Shown here piece by piece: positions 26,109 through 35,273 of a DNA stretch of 59,012 nt (within the stretch, counting starts at the first letter, position 1; the number at the start of each line of letters is the position of its first letter). The DNA comes from Millisia brevis NBRC 105863. Its GTDB lineage: Bacteria; Actinomycetota; Actinomycetes; Mycobacteriales; Mycobacteriaceae. The stretch is taken from NCBI RefSeq assembly GCF_001552615.1, contig NZ_BCRN01000024.1, forward strand, positions 1 to 59,012, in the 5' to 3' direction. The translations under genes were made by a program, and so were the position numbers. Below the pieces are notes generated by a model. That model searched no databases, was not told the DNA's origin, and saw only the letters and a program-made list of their open reading frames with translations.

Positions 26109-27257
26109 ATGCGTCAACCCATGCAGTTGATCACCCCCGCCGACGAATACCCGATCCACCAGACCCCCGATACCTTCGCCACCGTCTCGCATGCCGACAT
26201 CGCCTGGACCGAGAAGATCTGGCTGTCGCTGTTCGCTCTCGACGGCTCCCTGCAGATCGACGTCGGACTCGGGAAGTACCACAACCGCAACGTGATCGAC
26301 GGTTTCGCGGGTATCTCGCGCGGCGTGGAGCAGATCACGGTGCGGGCCAGCACCGAACTCGACGTCGACCCGGAACGCATCGGGGTCGGGCCGATCGATT
26401 ACGAGATCATCGAACCGATGCGCACCGTGCGGGCGGTCCTGCGGGAGAACGACGTCCAACCGATCAGCTTCGACGTGACCTTCACCGCGATCCTGCCGCC
26501 CTATCTGGAACGCAAGGATGCCCAGCGCGGCGCGGACGGTTTCCGGATCGCCTCGGATCTGCGACGGTTCCACCAGGCCGGCACGGTGTCGGGCTGGGTG
26601 GTGATCGACGGTGAACGGATCGAGATCACCGACGACACCTGGATGGGCTACCGCGACCGGTCCTGGGGAGTGCGCATGGATGTCGGCGCGCCCGCACCCG
26701 ATGTCAAGGCACCGAATCGGATGGAGCAGGATTTCATCCTCACCTGGAGCCCGATGTTCTTCCGGCCGGCGGACGGCAGCGCACCCTACGAGATTCACCA
26801 CTATCTGCAGTGGGTCGACGGAGAGGTGCACTATTTCTCGGGGTTCGTCAATTACGCCGACGGCCGCCAGGAACCGCTGCACGGCGCGGTCGACGACCTG
26901 AAGTACGACCCGGCGACGCGGCGCCTGCTCGGCGGCACGATGAACTTCGATGCCGGGTGGGGTAAGGAGCGAGTGGTCGAGATCGCGCCGGTGTCGGATG
27001 TCGGTTTCCATCTGGGTACGGCGAATTACTTCGGCTTCAAGGGTGACCGGCACGGCAGTTGGCACGGCGTGGACCACCTCGACGGCGAGCGGTACGCCGA
27101 TATGACCGACCGGGCGACGATCCTGGAGGCTCATCAGTTGCGCGACTGTGTCATTCGTACCCAGGAGGGCGATGCGACCGGCTACGGGATCTTCGAGTCG
27201 ATCGTGATCGGGGAGCATCCGCGCTACGGCCTGAGCCGAGCGGACTCCTTCCTCTAG
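26109..27257 (+). CDS. DUF7064/DUF7065-like (CrtC/AttH-fold) protein
   Basis: 382 residues. The pattern resembles the actinobacterial DUF7065-DUF7064 pair, a two-domain lipocalin-like fold related to AttH and hydroxyneurosporene synthase (CrtC): DTWMGYRDRSWGVR in the middle (about 177-190), GSWHGVDHLDGERY and GYGIFESIVIGEHPRYG at the C-terminus. A distant paralogue lies in the BMC operon at 48012-49025 (DHSWGLR; GWGEIQDFIG). Members have been associated with terpenoid or lipid substrates, but function is generally unproven. Start ATG 26109 follows AAGGACC. It is the last gene of the short module-3 operon; a hairpin lies just downstream. Confidence 0.65.
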   Translation: MRQPMQLITPADEYPIHQTPDTFATVSHADIAWTEKIWLSLFALDGSLQIDVGLGKYHNRNVIDGFAGISRGVEQITVRASTELDVDPERIGVGPIDYEIIEPMRTVRAVLRENDVQPISFDVTFTAILPPYLERKDAQRGADGFRIASDLRRFHQAGTVSGWVVIDGERIEITDDTWMGYRDRSWGVRMDVGAPAPDVKAPNRMEQDFILTWSPMFFRPADGSAPYEIHHYLQWVDGEVHYFSGFVNYADGRQEPLHGAVDDLKYDPATRRLLGGTMNFDAGWGKERVVEIAPVSDVGFHLGTANYFGFKGDRHGSWHGVDHLDGERYADMTDRATILEAHQLRDCVIRTQEGDATGYGIFESIVIGEHPRYGLSRADSFL

Positions 27258-27297
27258 GAGACATCACCTCCACGAGTCTCCGAACGAGACCACCGCC

Positions 27298-27329
27298 GAT
27301 CCCCGGACGACACGACGTCGCCGGGGATC
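27298..27329. terminator. Bidirectional hairpin between convergent genes
   Basis: GATCCCCGG (27298-27306) pairs perfectly with CCGGGGATC (27321-27329) around a 14-base loop that itself can pair partly (CGACnnnnnGTCG). It lies between the convergent 26109 operon and the lipoprotein gene. No T-tract follows, as is common for actinobacterial terminators. Confidence 0.6.
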
Positions 27330-27339
27330 GTGCGGGGGC

Positions 27340-28056
27340 TCAGCCGAGTGTGGTGTTGATATCGCGGGAGATGGTGAAGCCGTTGTCGCCGGTCCCCCAG
27401 CAACTGATCCCGGTGGTCGTCGACGCGCAGGGCGTGCCCATCACCATCAGGACCTGGCCGTACTCGAGGGTGCGGACATCGGAACCGCCGACGTAGATGC
27501 CCTGGTTGGTGCAGAACTGGGTGACATCGCCACCGTCGATCCGCACCGCATAGCTATTGGTGGCCGAGTTGTCACAGACGGTGCCGTTGGCGGCGGGTAC
27601 CGAGGTGACGGCCTGACATCCGACCGCGCCGGCCGGGTCGTCGGGAAGGGTGCTGACGGCGCAGTACACATTCTGCGACGGTGAGACGAAGGCGTACCGG
27701 TCCGGTGCGACCTGGAAGTCGCGGGCATCGACATTGGCGTCGTCGCGGCTCGGGGAACCGGTGAAACCGGTGTTCTCGGCCGGCGTCACCCCTGTCGATG
27801 CCGATCCGGAACCGGACTCCGACGCATCGGTGCTCCCCGGCTCGGCCGTCCCCGGCTCGGCCCTGCCCGAGTCGGACGTTCCCGATGCCGAGGTGTCCGG
27901 TTCGCCCCCGGTGACGGCCCCGGTCGTGGTCGATCCGGTCGCCGGCGATCCCGATACGGACGTCACCACGGTCGGGCTGTCGCCGGCGGACGAGCACGCG
28001 CTACCACCCAGCGCGACAACCACGCCCAGCAGAACGATCACAGCTTTTCGTCTCAC
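27340..28056 (-). CDS. Lipoprotein of unknown function
   Basis: 238 residues. The signal peptide ends in the lipobox LGGSAC (Cys21), so it is probably lipid-anchored outside the membrane. Residues 22-105 are a low-complexity Ser/Thr/Gly/Glu linker. The folded C-terminal part (about 110-238) has six cysteines (YCAVST, GCQAV, VCDN, FCTNQ, PCAST, SCWG), suggesting disulfides in an extracytoplasmic domain, as in many small actinobacterial cell-wall proteins. It lies about 145 bases downstream of metI on the same strand and may be a separate unit. No specific role can be given. Confidence 0.7.
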   Translation of the reverse strand: MRRKAVIVLLGVVVALGGSACSSAGDSPTVVTSVSGSPATGSTTTGAVTGGEPDTSASGTSDSGRAEPGTAEPGSTDASESGSGSASTGVTPAENTGFTGSPSRDDANVDARDFQVAPDRYAFVSPSQNVYCAVSTLPDDPAGAVGCQAVTSVPAANGTVCDNSATNSYAVRIDGGDVTQFCTNQGIYVGGSDVRTLEYGQVLMVMGTPCASTTTGISCWGTGDNGFTISRDINTTLG

Positions 28057-28201
28057 GATTCCTCCGCACGATCGATAGCAGGAATCCTTCGGCGCCTGAA
28101 GGTATGTTCGCTAAGCCTTTCGTGGGGATCCTGCGGGCCGTTACGGCCGCCGGGTCACAAACCGGAGTCGAACCTCGCGCATGAGGTCGGCGGGGTTCCG
28201 C

Positions 28202-28867
28202 TCAGCGGCGCAGGATGCGGTTGGCGAGCGTATTGCCGATCAACTGCACGACCTGCACGATCACCACGAGGAAGAGCACGGTCGTCCAGGTGACGACGGT
28301 GTCGAATTGTCGATAGCCGTATTGCTGGGCGAAGGTGCCCAGGCCGCCGCCCGCGATCACCCCGGCGACCGCCGACATGTCGACCACCGCCACGAAGGCG
28401 AAGGTATAGCCCAGGATCAGGGGGGCGAGCGCCTCCGGAATGACGACGGTGGTCGCGATGCGCAGCCGACTCGCGCCCATCGCCCGCGCCGCTTCGATCA
28501 CGCCGGGCTGGACGGTCACCAGATTCTGTTCGACGATTCGGCTGATGCCGAACATCGCGGCGAGGGTCAGCGCGAAGATCGCGGCGCGTTGACCGATGCC
28601 GATGCCGACCACCAGCCGCGCCAGCGGCTGCACCGCGGCGATGAAGATGACAAAGGGGATCGGCCGGAAGAAGTTCACCAGCACGTTGAGGATGCCGTAG
28701 ACCCACCGGTTGGCGTAGAGCCCGCCGGCGCGGGTGGCGTAGAGGGCCACGCCCAGCAGCAGGCCGAGGGCGCCGCCGATCAGCATGGTGATCGCCACCA
28801 TGATCAGGGTCTCGGCGGTGGCCTGCCAGAGCAGCGGCCACAGTTCGGGAAGGCGGGTGTCGCTCAT
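28202..28867 (-). CDS. metI: Methionine ABC transporter permease
   Basis: 221 residues with about five membrane segments and the EAA permease motif (EAARAMGASRLRIATTVVIPEALAPLILG). The MetI family imports D/L-methionine with MetN and MetQ. ATG 28865-28867 overlaps the metN stop (ATGA). It is the last gene of the metQ-metN-metI operon on the minus strand. Confidence 0.9.
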   Translation of the reverse strand: MSDTRLPELWPLLWQATAETLIMVAITMLIGGALGLLLGVALYATRAGGLYANRWVYGILNVLVNFFRPIPFVIFIAAVQPLARLVVGIGIGQRAAIFALTLAAMFGISRIVEQNLVTVQPGVIEAARAMGASRLRIATTVVIPEALAPLILGYTFAFVAVVDMSAVAGVIAGGGLGTFAQQYGYRQFDTVVTWTTVLFLVVIVQVVQLIGNTLANRILRR

Positions 28868-29898
28868 GTCAGTTCCTTCACCGGCACGAGGGTCCGAATC
28901 TCGGCCAGTGCGTCATCGATGTCCCCGGTCGCGCCGTCGAGGGAGAGGGTGAGATTGCCGAAGGTGTCGCCGCGGATCTCTTCGATTCCGCCGTAGACCA
29001 ATTCGAAGATGATGCCCCGGCGGGTGAGCGCGGAGAAGATGTCGCTCTGCCGCACCGAAGGGTCACGCAGAACCACGGTGACCAACACGCCGGAGGTACG
29101 TTCCCGCAGCGCCGTGAGCGCTTCGGCGTCCGGCTCGTCGTCGACGACGGTGTGCACGAATCGTCGGGTCACCGGTTGTTGCGGGTTCGAGAACAGCTCG
29201 AACACCGGCTGCGACTCGACCACCCGGCCACGCTCCATCACCGCGACGTGGTCGGCCAGTTCGCGCACCACGTCCATCTCGTGGGTGATCACGATGATCG
29301 TGGTGCCGAATTCCCGGTTGACCCTGCGCAACAGCGCGAGGACCTCGCCGGTGGTCTCGGGGTCGAGGGCGCTGGTTGCCTCGTCCGCCAGCAGCAGCCG
29401 CGGGTTGGTGGCCAGGGCCCGGGCGATGCCGACGCGCTGCTTCTGCCCACCGGACAGGTGCCGCGGGTGGGCGTGTGCCTTGTCCGGCAGGCCGACGAAG
29501 TGCAGCAGTTCCGAGATGCGCTTCTGCTGTTCGGCTTTCCCCACGCCGGCGATCGACAGCGGGTAGGCGAGATTGCCCCATACCGTGCGGGACTCGAAGA
29601 GGTTGAACTGCTGGAAGATCATCCCGATATCGCGACGGACGGTCCGCAGTTCCCGTTCGGACAGTCCGACGATCTCCTTGCCCGCCACCGTGATCGAGCC
29701 GGCGGTGGCGGGTTCGAGAGCGTTGATCAGGCGCACGAGGGTCGACTTTCCGGCACCGGAGTAACCGATGATCGCCTGCACCGCACCGGCATCGATATCC
29801 AGGGTGACGTCGTCGACCGCCGCCACGGCTTGTGCCCCCCGCCCACGACCGGGGTACAGCTTGCTGACGCCCGCGAGGCGGACGAGGGGCTCGGTCAT
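28864..29898 (-). CDS. metN: Methionine ABC transporter ATP-binding protein
   Basis: 344 residues. Walker A GYSGAGKST, signature LSGGQKQRVGIARAL, Walker B LLLADEATSALD and switch His in VITHEMD are all present. The C-terminal 80 residues form the NIL (ACT-like) domain that senses intracellular methionine in MetN. It directly follows metQ with no gap and overlaps metI. It drives methionine uptake at the inner face of the membrane. Confidence 0.92.
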   Translation of the reverse strand: MTEPLVRLAGVSKLYPGRGRGAQAVAAVDDVTLDIDAGAVQAIIGYSGAGKSTLVRLINALEPATAGSITVAGKEIVGLSERELRTVRRDIGMIFQQFNLFESRTVWGNLAYPLSIAGVGKAEQQKRISELLHFVGLPDKAHAHPRHLSGGQKQRVGIARALATNPRLLLADEATSALDPETTGEVLALLRRVNREFGTTIIVITHEMDVVRELADHVAVMERGRVVESQPVFELFSNPQQPVTRRFVHTVVDDEPDAEALTALRERTSGVLVTVVLRDPSVRQSDIFSALTRRGIIFELVYGGIEEIRGDTFGNLTLSLDGATGDIDDALAEIRTLVPVKELT

Positions 29899-30849
29899 CT
29901 ACTCGCCGGACCGGATCTGGTTCTCGGTGTCGGTCAGCGACTGCTGCAGGTCCGCGACGGGAACCTGGACGAACTCCGCGACGCCACCGGAGACCGCGTC
30001 GACGCCGTCGAGGATCGCCGGGGTGCTCTGGTAGATCTCGACCAGCTTGCGGTAGGTCTCGTTGTCGACGTCGTCGGCCCGCACCGCGAAGATGTTCACG
30101 TACGGGAAGGCCTTCGGGTCCGACGGGTCGTCCTGGGCGATAGCCTGATCGAAGGACAGTCCGGCGTTCTCCACGAAGTCGTTGTTGATGATCGCGGCCG
30201 CGACGTCGGCCAGCGAGGTCGGGGTCAGGTCGGCCTTGAGCGCCTGGACCTGAACGCGCGAATTGGCGGTGTCGATATCGGCCAGCGTCGAGAACGGGGT
30301 GCCCCCGTCGGAGAGGGTGACCAGCCCGGCGGACTGCAGGATCAGCAGACCGCGCGCCTGATTGGTGTCGTCGTCCGGCACGACGACCGTGGAGCCGTCC
30401 GGGATCGCCTCGACCGAGTCGAACTGGGTCGAGTACAGGCCCAGCGGGTAGATCGCTGTCGAGCCGATCGGCACCAACGTGTCGTTGTTCTTCACGTTGT
30501 AGTCGGCCAGGTAGATGATGTGCTGGAACTGGTTGATGTCGATCTCGCCCTCACTGAGCGCGGGGTTCGGCTGCGCGTAATCGGAGAAGTCGACAACCTG
30601 TAGGTCGATCCCCTGATTGCGCGCCTCCTCGCGGAAGGTCTCCCAGTAGGGATCGCTCGCGCCGACGGTGCCCAGACGCACGGTGGTCAGACTCTCCCCG
30701 CCGGCGCTGGTCTGATCGCTTCCACCGCGGTTGACGAATAAGACGACGGCGCCGATCACCGCGAGCACCGCAACGATCGCGCCGATGATCAGCGGTAGCC
30801 GCGACTTGGGTGCTTCGATGAGCGGCTGCTCCGGGCTGGGCGTAGACAT
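29899..30849 (-). CDS. metQ: Methionine-binding protein, membrane-anchored
   Basis: 316 residues of the NlpA/MetQ family (YWETFREEARNQGIDLQVVDFSDYAQPNPALSEGEIDINQFQH). It has no lipobox. A single N-terminal membrane segment (about 17-38: LPLIIGAIVAVLAVIGAVVLFV) without a Cys or clear cleavage site suggests an uncleaved anchor, which differs from the lipoprotein form of most MetQ. Start ATG 30847-30849 follows AGGAAGGACC. First gene of metQNI. I see no recognisable SAM riboswitch in the leader. Confidence 0.88.
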   Translation of the reverse strand: MSTPSPEQPLIEAPKSRLPLIIGAIVAVLAVIGAVVLFVNRGGSDQTSAGGESLTTVRLGTVGASDPYWETFREEARNQGIDLQVVDFSDYAQPNPALSEGEIDINQFQHIIYLADYNVKNNDTLVPIGSTAIYPLGLYSTQFDSVEAIPDGSTVVVPDDDTNQARGLLILQSAGLVTLSDGGTPFSTLADIDTANSRVQVQALKADLTPTSLADVAAAIINNDFVENAGLSFDQAIAQDDPSDPKAFPYVNIFAVRADDVDNETYRKLVEIYQSTPAILDGVDAVSGGVAEFVQVPVADLQQSLTDTENQIRSGE

Positions 30850-31380
30850 GGGTGGTCCTTCCTGTCGACTTCTTCCTCGAATCGACCCGCCCACTCTGGA
30901 GTCCGGTCACCCGGGTTCCAAGGGTTGCGATCCGTGAGAGTCGACACTGGGAACCCGGACACCGGCTGTGGTACGAGCGGGGACGGCCCGTCGGGCGCAT
31001 GACCCACCATTCGAGCCGTCGTGCCGGACCGGCCACGAAACCCCGCTTTTCAAACACACCGGTCGGAATCAATACGGGCTTTCGGCCCCGGAGCAGGCAA
31101 GATCCGGATCGATCGGACAGATACTTTCATCGCCCCAACCTGCGCGAATCCAACGTCCTCGACGGAACGACAGAGTCGTCACAACCCACCACGGGAGTAA
31201 TTCCTGTGTAAACGTCGGACCATCGATGCCCATTCGAAGGGCAAACCCCTGGCGATCGCCCTAGTCTCGCTTGCAGCGATCGAGAGCTGCACGTCATCGG
31301 TCCACAACCGAATACCCACGGACGGTGCCGGATCGACTTGGTCACCGTGGGTTGGTACGCAGAAAGAGCAAGGAGAAGCG
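30850..31380. other. Divergent intergenic region between metQ and uspA-like gene
   Basis: About 530 bases without a gene I can support. It contains one copy of a 66-bp dispersed repeat (30893-30958) near metQ and a lower-GC stretch (about 31190-31370) that probably holds the promoter of the UspA-symporter operon. I see no tRNA or riboswitch consensus. Confidence 0.5.
30893..30958. repeat. 66-bp intergenic repeat, copy 1
   Basis: This stretch, from ACTCTGGAGTC to GGGAACCCGG, recurs at 33373-33436 in the same orientation with about six substitutions and two single-base gaps. The ends can pair (CCGGGTTCC with GGGAACCCGG), so an RNA of either strand could fold into a long hairpin. The two copies flank the uspA-symporter operon. 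Confidence 0.8.
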
Positions 31381-31812
31381 GTGAGTGTCATCGTAGTAGG
31401 TGTCGACCGAAGCGAAACCAGCAGCAGAGCTGTTGAATTCGCTCGCGAAGGCGCCAAATCATCGGGCGCGTCACTCTTCGTGGTGCACGTGATCCCGTGG
31501 TCACCATACTCGTTCAGTAGCGCAGCCGAGAATGAACATCGACATGCATCCAAGGAGGCTGAACTACTGGCCGCTCGCGAGCAGATTCTCGATCCGATGG
31601 TGGAACTGGCAGGCGAGACCGGCGTGGTTGTCACCTCCGAAGCCCACCATGGTGATCCGGTCGACACGATCATCGAAATCGCCGAACGGCTCGGTGCCTC
31701 ATCGATCGTGATCGGGCGAACCGGTGACAGCCGGGTCAAACGAGCGTTGTTCGGAAGTCTTCCCAGCCATTTGGTGCAGGTCGCACCGGTTCCCGTGACG
31801 GTGGTGCCCTGA
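31381..31812 (+). CDS. Universal stress protein (UspA family)
   Basis: 143 residues with the Usp fold: [16 protein letters not shown] at the start and the ATP-binding signature GxxG-x9-G-(S/T) as [23 protein letters not shown] 31381 follows AAGGAGAAGC. Codon use is less GC-biased in the first 60 codons than in neighbouring genes. Its stop and the symporter start share a base (TGATG), so the two are coupled, suggesting the Usp protein regulates or responds with the transporter. Confidence 0.88.
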   Translation: MSVIVVGVDRSETSSRAVEFAREGAKSSGASLFVVHVIPWSPYSFSSAAENEHRHASKEAELLAAREQILDPMVELAGETGVVVTSEAHHGDPVDTIIEIAERLGASSIVIGRTGDSRVKRALFGSLPSHLVQVAPVPVTVVP

Positions 31813-33239
31813 TGGATATTTTCAATTCGATTCTCGACGGCATCACCAACGCGGTCTTCTACTCGGTCACCTTCGGCGACATCCGCATCCCCCTGATTGT
31901 GGCGTGGCTGATCATCGCCGCGATCTTCTTCACCGTCTACCTCGGTTTCCAGAACATCCGTGGCTTCAAGCACGCCCTCGACCTGGTGCGCGGCAAGTAT
32001 TCCAAGCCCGAGGACGCGGGCGAGGTATCCCATTTCCAGGCGCTGGCCACCGCCGTCTCCGGCACGGTGGGTCTGGGCAATATCGCCGGCGTTGCCGTGG
32101 CGGTCTCGCTCGGCGGCCCCGGTGCGACCTTCTGGATGATCGTCGCCGGATTCCTGGGGATGAGCGCCAAGATGGCCGAGTGCACGCTGGGGGTGAAATA
32201 CCGCAAGGAACATCCGGACGGCACGGTATCCGGTGGTCCGATGTACTACCTGCGCGACGGCATTGCACAGATCGGAAAGCCCGGCCTCGGGAAGGTACTG
32301 GCGGCGGCGTTCGCGGTCTTTTGTGTGCTCGGCTCGCTCGGTGGCGGCAATATGTTCCAGTCGAATCAGGCGACCCAGCAGGTCATGGACGTGATGGGCG
32401 CCAGCCCGGACAATGCGGCCCTGGCCTTCGGTATCGGCGCGGTTTTCGCCGTGGCGGTCGGTCTGGTGATCATCGGTGGTATCAAGTCGATCGCGAAGGT
32501 CACCGAAAAGGTGGTTCCCTTCATGGCGGTCCTCTACATCACCGCCTGTCTGGTGATCATCGCGGTCAACATCGGCTACGTCCCGACCGCCTTCGGTCAG
32601 ATCATCTCGGGCGCGTTCAGCCCGGAGGGTGCCGTCGGCGGTGTGATCGGCGTCCTGATCGTCGGCTTCCAGCGGGCCGCCTTCTCCAATGAGGCGGGCA
32701 TCGGTTCGGCGTCGATCGCGCATTCGGCGGTCAAGACCAAAGAGCCGGCAACCGAGGGATTCGTCTCGCTGCTCGAGCCGTTCATCGACACGATTTGCAT
32801 CTGCACGATGACCGCTCTGGTCATCGTCATCACCGGCGTGTGGACCGACGAGGCCACGATCGCTGCCGGCGGCGTCGCTCTGACCTCCTCGGCCTTCGCG
32901 TCGGTGGTCTCCTGGTTCCCGTACGTTCTGGCGCTCGCGGTGGTCCTGTTCGCGCTGTCGACGATGCTGTCCTGGTCGTACTACGGCATGAAGGCCACCG
33001 GCTATCTCTTCGGTGACAACAAGACCGCGGAGAACATCTATAAGGTCATCTTCTGCTTGTTCACCGTGCTGGGCGCGGGCTTGGCCCTCGACTCGGTGCT
33101 CGGCTTCTCCGACGCCGCGATCTTCCTGATGTCGATCCCGAACCTGATCGGCCTGTACCTGCTCGCCCGGGTGCTGAAGAAGGAGATCAACCAGTACCGC
33201 AACAAGATCGCCACCGGCGAGATCGCCCCCGTCAAGTAA
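31812..33239 (+). CDS. Sodium:alanine/glycine symporter (AGCS family)
   Basis: 475 residues, about 10-11 membrane segments. AGCS signatures include [36 protein letters not shown] and [10 protein letters not shown]. It imports small neutral amino acids with Na+. It is co-transcribed with the Usp gene and followed by a strong hairpin terminator. Alanine or glycine are typical substrates. Its nearness to the BMC/dikinase island may be incidental. Confidence 0.92.
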   Translation: MDIFNSILDGITNAVFYSVTFGDIRIPLIVAWLIIAAIFFTVYLGFQNIRGFKHALDLVRGKYSKPEDAGEVSHFQALATAVSGTVGLGNIAGVAVAVSLGGPGATFWMIVAGFLGMSAKMAECTLGVKYRKEHPDGTVSGGPMYYLRDGIAQIGKPGLGKVLAAAFAVFCVLGSLGGGNMFQSNQATQQVMDVMGASPDNAALAFGIGAVFAVAVGLVIIGGIKSIAKVTEKVVPFMAVLYITACLVIIAVNIGYVPTAFGQIISGAFSPEGAVGGVIGVLIVGFQRAAFSNEAGIGSASIAHSAVKTKEPATEGFVSLLEPFIDTICICTMTALVIVITGVWTDEATIAAGGVALTSSAFASVVSWFPYVLALAVVLFALSTMLSWSYYGMKATGYLFGDNKTAENIYKVIFCLFTVLGAGLALDSVLGFSDAAIFLMSIPNLIGLYLLARVLKKEINQYRNKIATGEIAPVK

Positions 33240-33252
33240 CGATCCGACAGCG

Positions 33253-33288
33253 CACAGCGGCCGGGAGAACATCCTCCCGGCCGCTGTG
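33253..33288 (+). terminator. Strong hairpin terminator after the AGCS gene
   Basis: CACAGCGGCCGGGAG (33253-33267) pairs perfectly with CTCCCGGCCGCTGTG (33274-33288) around a six-base loop, 13 bases after the stop codon, followed by CTGTGTTG. Confidence 0.85.
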
Positions 33289-33372
33289 CTGTGTTGAGGG
33301 TGACGTCGTCGACCGCCCCGACGGGCGACGCTCCCCCGCCCGGAACGGGATCCACCTTGCGACGCTCGCGAG

Positions 33373-33436
33373 ACTCTGGAGTCGGTCACCCGGCTCCCAA
33401 AATTGCGATCCGTGGGAGTCGGCATTGGGAACCCGG
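33373..33436. repeat. 66-bp intergenic repeat, copy 2
   Basis: Second copy of the element at 30893-30958, same orientation, between the symporter terminator and the activator gene. It ends 60 bases before the activator ATG, so it may belong to that gene's leader. Confidence 0.8.
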
Positions 33437-33496
33437 CGTCCACCCGATGATAGGCGGCGACATATTCGCGACCGCCGTCACGACAGCTACAGTGAA

Positions 33497-35122
33497 ATGA
33501 CGCTCGTCACAACGCGTGAGGTAGTGGAGATCAACGAAGGCGACCCGGGTTCCGACCTGCGCCCCGAGATAGCGCTCGGCTGGCGCCGGTCGGTCATGAG
33601 CGGACTCGATCCGGGTATGGAGGTTCGCGAGTCGCGGTTGTTCGATGTCGACCGGCACAGCAGGCTGCTGCGCGCCTGCAGCCCGATTCTGACCCGATTG
33701 GTCGATGAGCTCAACGACACCCGCTTCTCGATTCTGCTTGCGGATCATTCGGCGCGGATCGTCGATCGTCGGGTGGCCAATCGAATGATCGACCGGCACC
33801 TCGATCGGGTGAAGGCGGTGCCGGGCGCCCGATACCTCGAGGAGGTGAGCGGCACGAACTCGCTGGCCACGGCCTTCGAGACGCGTAAACCGATCGCGGT
33901 GGCCGGCGACGAGCACTTTCTCGAGGCGCTGCGGGTGTTCTGCTGTTATGGCGCACCGATCATCCATCCGATCACCCGGCGCCTCGAGGGCGTCATCGAC
34001 GTCACCGGTCCGCTCGAGGATCGCAACAGCCTCCTGGGCCCCTTCGTGATGCGAGCGGTCCGCGATATCGAACTTCGCCTGCAGGAGGGGTCGAGGCAGA
34101 GCGAGCGGCTCCTTTTCGCCGAGTTCCAGGCGCAGACCGCTCGCTCGAAGTCCGCGGTCATGGTCTTCGGCGAGAATCTGGCCCTGAGCAATGCCGCCGC
34201 CTCCGACCTGATCGGCAGCGACGACCACCCGATCCTGCGCGCGTTGGCAGGCGAGATCGGGTCCGGCGGGCGAATCACCCGAACGGTTGCCCTGTCGTCC
34301 GGGCGGCAGGTCGACGTCCACGCTCGGCTGATCGCCGACAGTCGGGAGGGTGTGCTGATCGAACTGCTCCCCCGCACCGTCGGTCCTACCCCGACGCTAC
34401 CGAAAAGACCTGCGACGCAACGTTCGCCGGCTCCACAGATCGTACTGGTGACCGGCGAACCCGGGTCGGGCCGGTCTACTCGTGCGCGCGAGATCGCCGG
34501 TCCCGCTGCGAGATTGATCGACCTGGCGGACACCGCCGATCCCCGGCAGTGGCGCAATGCCCTGGCCGATCCGGACGGCGTCGTGCTCGACAATCTGCAT
34601 CTCGCGGACTCGAGAACCGCAGCGCTGCTTCGCGCCGCTCTGCCTGCGGCCGGCGGCACCGTGGTCCTGATCGGCGCGACCCCCGACGAGTTATCCGTCG
34701 AACATCGCGCACTGCTGGCCGCCGCGTCGGTCCACGAGGAACGCCCGAACCTGCGCGAGGCCGGCCCGGAGTTTCCCGGAATCGTCCGCACCCTTCTCGC
34801 CGACACGCAGATGCGGGTCGCCCCCTCGACGATGGATCTGCTGTCCGAGCAGGACTGGCCCGGCAACCTGACCGAACTACGCCATGTCCTGACGTCGGCA
34901 CGGCGCGGACGGACACGCGGTGACATCACCGTCGACGATCTGCCGGCTACCCACCGGCACCGTTCCACCCGCGGTCTGACCCCGCTCGAGCGGGCCGAGC
35001 GCGCGACGATCGTGGCCGCCCTGAATGCCACGAACGGCAACAAGCTTGCCGCTGCCACCGACCTCGGGATCGGGAGAAATACGCTCTACCAGCGCATCAA
35101 GTACTACGGCCTCTCCCGCTGA
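33497..35122 (+). CDS. AcoR/MimR-like transcriptional activator (GAF, degenerate AAA+, Fis HTH)
   Basis: 541 residues. The N-terminal 190 residues match the sensor region of acetoin/propane-type activators (SGLDPGM..., then a GAF domain with GTNSLATAFETRKPIAVAGDEHFL). The centre is a decayed AAA+ domain: TGEPGSGRST in place of Walker A and no GAFTGA loop for contacting sigma-54. The C-terminus is a Fis-type helix-turn-helix (ERATIVAALNATNGNKLAAATDLGIGRNTLYQRIKYYGL). It should bind DNA and respond to a small molecule without sigma-54, as in other actinobacterial MimR-like regulators of ketone, alcohol or alkane catabolism. It probably controls the downstream operon through the palindrome at 35156-35180. 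Confidence 0.85.
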   Translation: MTLVTTREVVEINEGDPGSDLRPEIALGWRRSVMSGLDPGMEVRESRLFDVDRHSRLLRACSPILTRLVDELNDTRFSILLADHSARIVDRRVANRMIDRHLDRVKAVPGARYLEEVSGTNSLATAFETRKPIAVAGDEHFLEALRVFCCYGAPIIHPITRRLEGVIDVTGPLEDRNSLLGPFVMRAVRDIELRLQEGSRQSERLLFAEFQAQTARSKSAVMVFGENLALSNAAASDLIGSDDHPILRALAGEIGSGGRITRTVALSSGRQVDVHARLIADSREGVLIELLPRTVGPTPTLPKRPATQRSPAPQIVLVTGEPGSGRSTRAREIAGPAARLIDLADTADPRQWRNALADPDGVVLDNLHLADSRTAALLRAALPAAGGTVVLIGATPDELSVEHRALLAAASVHEERPNLREAGPEFPGIVRTLLADTQMRVAPSTMDLLSEQDWPGNLTELRHVLTSARRGRTRGDITVDDLPATHRHRSTRGLTPLERAERATIVAALNATNGNKLAAATDLGIGRNTLYQRIKYYGLSR

Positions 35123-35155
35123 TCCGGCGGGGCGATGATCGCCCACCCCGTCGAT

Positions 35156-35180
35156 GGAGTGTTCCAGATCGGAACACTCC
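35156..35180. promoter_or_regulatory. Operator-like inverted repeat before the aldehyde dehydrogenase operon
   Basis: GGAGTGTTCC-AGATC-GGAACACTCC has perfect 10-bp arms around 5 bases. It lies 34 bases after the AcoR/MimR-like activator gene and 94 bases before the aldehyde dehydrogenase, where such activators bind. A second inverted repeat, GGTGG-N7-CCACC, follows at 35208-35224. Termination of the activator transcript is an alternative role, but no T-tract follows. Confidence 0.6.
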
Positions 35181-35273
35181 AGCACCCCGTCCAACCGACA
35201 GAGTGATGGTGGTCATAGTCCACCGGTGATGTGTCGCAGCCGACTGCGCCCGTCACCCCGGCAAGGAGGCAGC

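Noticed and set aside
30850-31380. SAM riboswitch in front of metQ
   Set aside because: The region contains a structured repeat, but it does not match SAM-I, SAM-II or SAM-IV signatures as I know them, and the same element recurs at 33373 away from any methionine gene.
28200-33240. metNIQ, UspA and AGCS genes as parts of the dikinase/BMC system
   Set aside because: They have ordinary functions and no shared motifs with the modules; position inside the island alone is not enough evidence.
33497-35122. Sigma-54-dependent activation of the downstream operon
   Set aside because: The regulator has no GAFTGA loop, its Walker A is degenerate, and I saw no convincing -24/-12 promoter before the aldehyde dehydrogenase gene. 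Actinobacteria of this kind generally lack sigma-54.
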